64,000 nt of DNA from Spirogloea muscicola (lineage: Eukaryota > Streptophyta > Zygnematophyceae > Spirogloeales > Spirogloeaceae), in NCBI GenBank assembly GCA_009602725.1, contig WELB01000028.1, positions 611,467-675,466 of the forward strand. Reading direction: 5' to 3'. Made by a program: the position numbers and the translations under genes. The notes below the pieces were generated by a model. It worked only from the letters and a program-made list of their open reading frames with translations. It was not told the origin of the DNA and did not search any database. Of the stretch, positions 63,318 through 64,000 are shown piece after piece (positions within the stretch are counted from its first letter, which is position 1; every line of letters begins with the position of its first letter).

Positions 63318-64000
63318 GTCACGGCCTTCAAATGATCCGATCTTCATCATTTAGTGGACATCTCTCTCTTGGCTGAACACCTTTCCACCACCAAGGCCTT
63401 GTATGGAACACTTGCGGGTGGCAGATTGATTCTGCAGAGTTGGTGCAACAAAAGTAAACCCCGGGTGTTTGTTGGTTTATTGCGCCCTGGATGTGCTGGC
63501 CGTGCTGGCCGTATGGTTGGAGATGCTGCACGACACAGCAAGAAGCAGAATGAGTGAAGCACGGAGAAGTCAAGAGAAGGGGTGATAGACGGAAGGGACA
63601 TTGACTGTAGTGAGCCTAAGAGTGAGAGAGGTGACAGAGAAAATGGAGAAGATGGAGAGGGAGATAGGGGGAGAGTGAGACCCTCGGAGTGAAGACAAGA
63701 GGACGGCCAGCCCTCTAGGCTCAGCAGCATCCCATCGGCGTCCAAGTAAGTAGCAACATGGCCAGTGCTTCACACTCGTGTCAGACTCAGTCTGCAGCAG
63801 TGGCTCCACAGGTAAGAATCGAAATACAGTTATGGTCGTCATAATTGCGACAGCTGTTGACACCTTACGCCAAACGCTTGTTGTTGATCAATAATGTAGA
63901 GATGGAAAAGGCGAGAAGCAAATCAGGAATGGAGACCCACGAGGAGGTGGAATCAATATATTGCGACAAGGGTTGGGTGCGCATGCTGCTCGGCTGTCTC
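63318..64000. other. 3' flank of RLK-6 (segmental duplicate of 29.0-29.7 kb)
   Basis: Similarity to 29031-29720 runs to the window end; no gene is seen. Confidence 0.6.

Noticed and set aside
1-64000. CRISPR arrays, rRNA genes, tRNA genes
   Set aside because: I saw no spaced short-repeat array, no rRNA blocks and no clear tRNA cloverleaf. A tRNA missed by eye is possible; tRNAscan-SE would settle it.

Overview
This window is nuclear DNA of a green eukaryote, most likely a streptophyte (charophyte) alga. The pointers are plant-type leucine-rich-repeat receptor kinases (LRR-RLKs) with a plant LRR N-terminal cap, a plant-type HIPL protein, a plant-type hyccin, a (CCCTAAA)n plant-type telomeric repeat inside an intron, short GT-AG introns of about 70-190 bp in the single-copy genes, and moderately high GC with GGC/GCC triplet tracts. 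I cannot name the genus. All gene models below were built by eye from reading frames and splice sites.

Layout. 0-12 kb holds the ordinary host genes: the 3' part of a hyccin-like gene (+), a selenoprotein T gene (-) with an in-frame UGA at the selenocysteine position, a cluster of LINE 3' ends, a 5'-truncated galactose/glyoxal-oxidase-like fragment (+), and a complete 8-exon HIPL gene (-) with a long proline-rich tail. 12-19.3 kb is mostly non-LTR retrotransposon (LINE) debris, ending in one long LINE copy that carries another LINE inserted in it. 19.3-29.7 kb holds three decayed LRR-RLK paralogs, two of them arranged as an inverted pair. 30-37 kb holds more LINEs and an LTR-retroelement fossil that carries a cytosine-5 DNA methyltransferase domain. 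37.3-40.7 kb holds a broken LRR-RLK on the minus strand around a complete 5-exon SDR gene (+). 40.7-44.2 kb is LINE-rich with an orphan RLK first exon. 44.3-48.4 kb is the only LRR-RLK that reads intact (8 exons, 784 aa). 48.4-57.6 kb holds LINE ends, a Ty3/Gypsy chromovirus fragment, tandem repeats and a large foldback. 57.8-63.3 kb is a second long LRR-RLK with an array of eight 72-nt single-LRR exons; it has small lesions and lacks its membrane helix. Its 3' half and downstream flank are a segmental duplicate of 26.9-29.7 kb.

How it fits together. The RLK copies share one gene plan: a signal-peptide exon, an LRR-cap exon ending in a GC splice donor, one-LRR exons of exactly 24 codons bounded by phase-2 introns, one large exon with the remaining LRRs plus the membrane helix and the start of the kinase, and two kinase exons. 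The locus behaves as a birth-and-death cluster in which LRR exons can multiply without breaking the frame. The LINE family ends in a short hairpin (GGGCTGGC...GCC/AGCCC) that recurs dozens of times, often as 3'-tail-only copies, and makes up most of the intergenic DNA.
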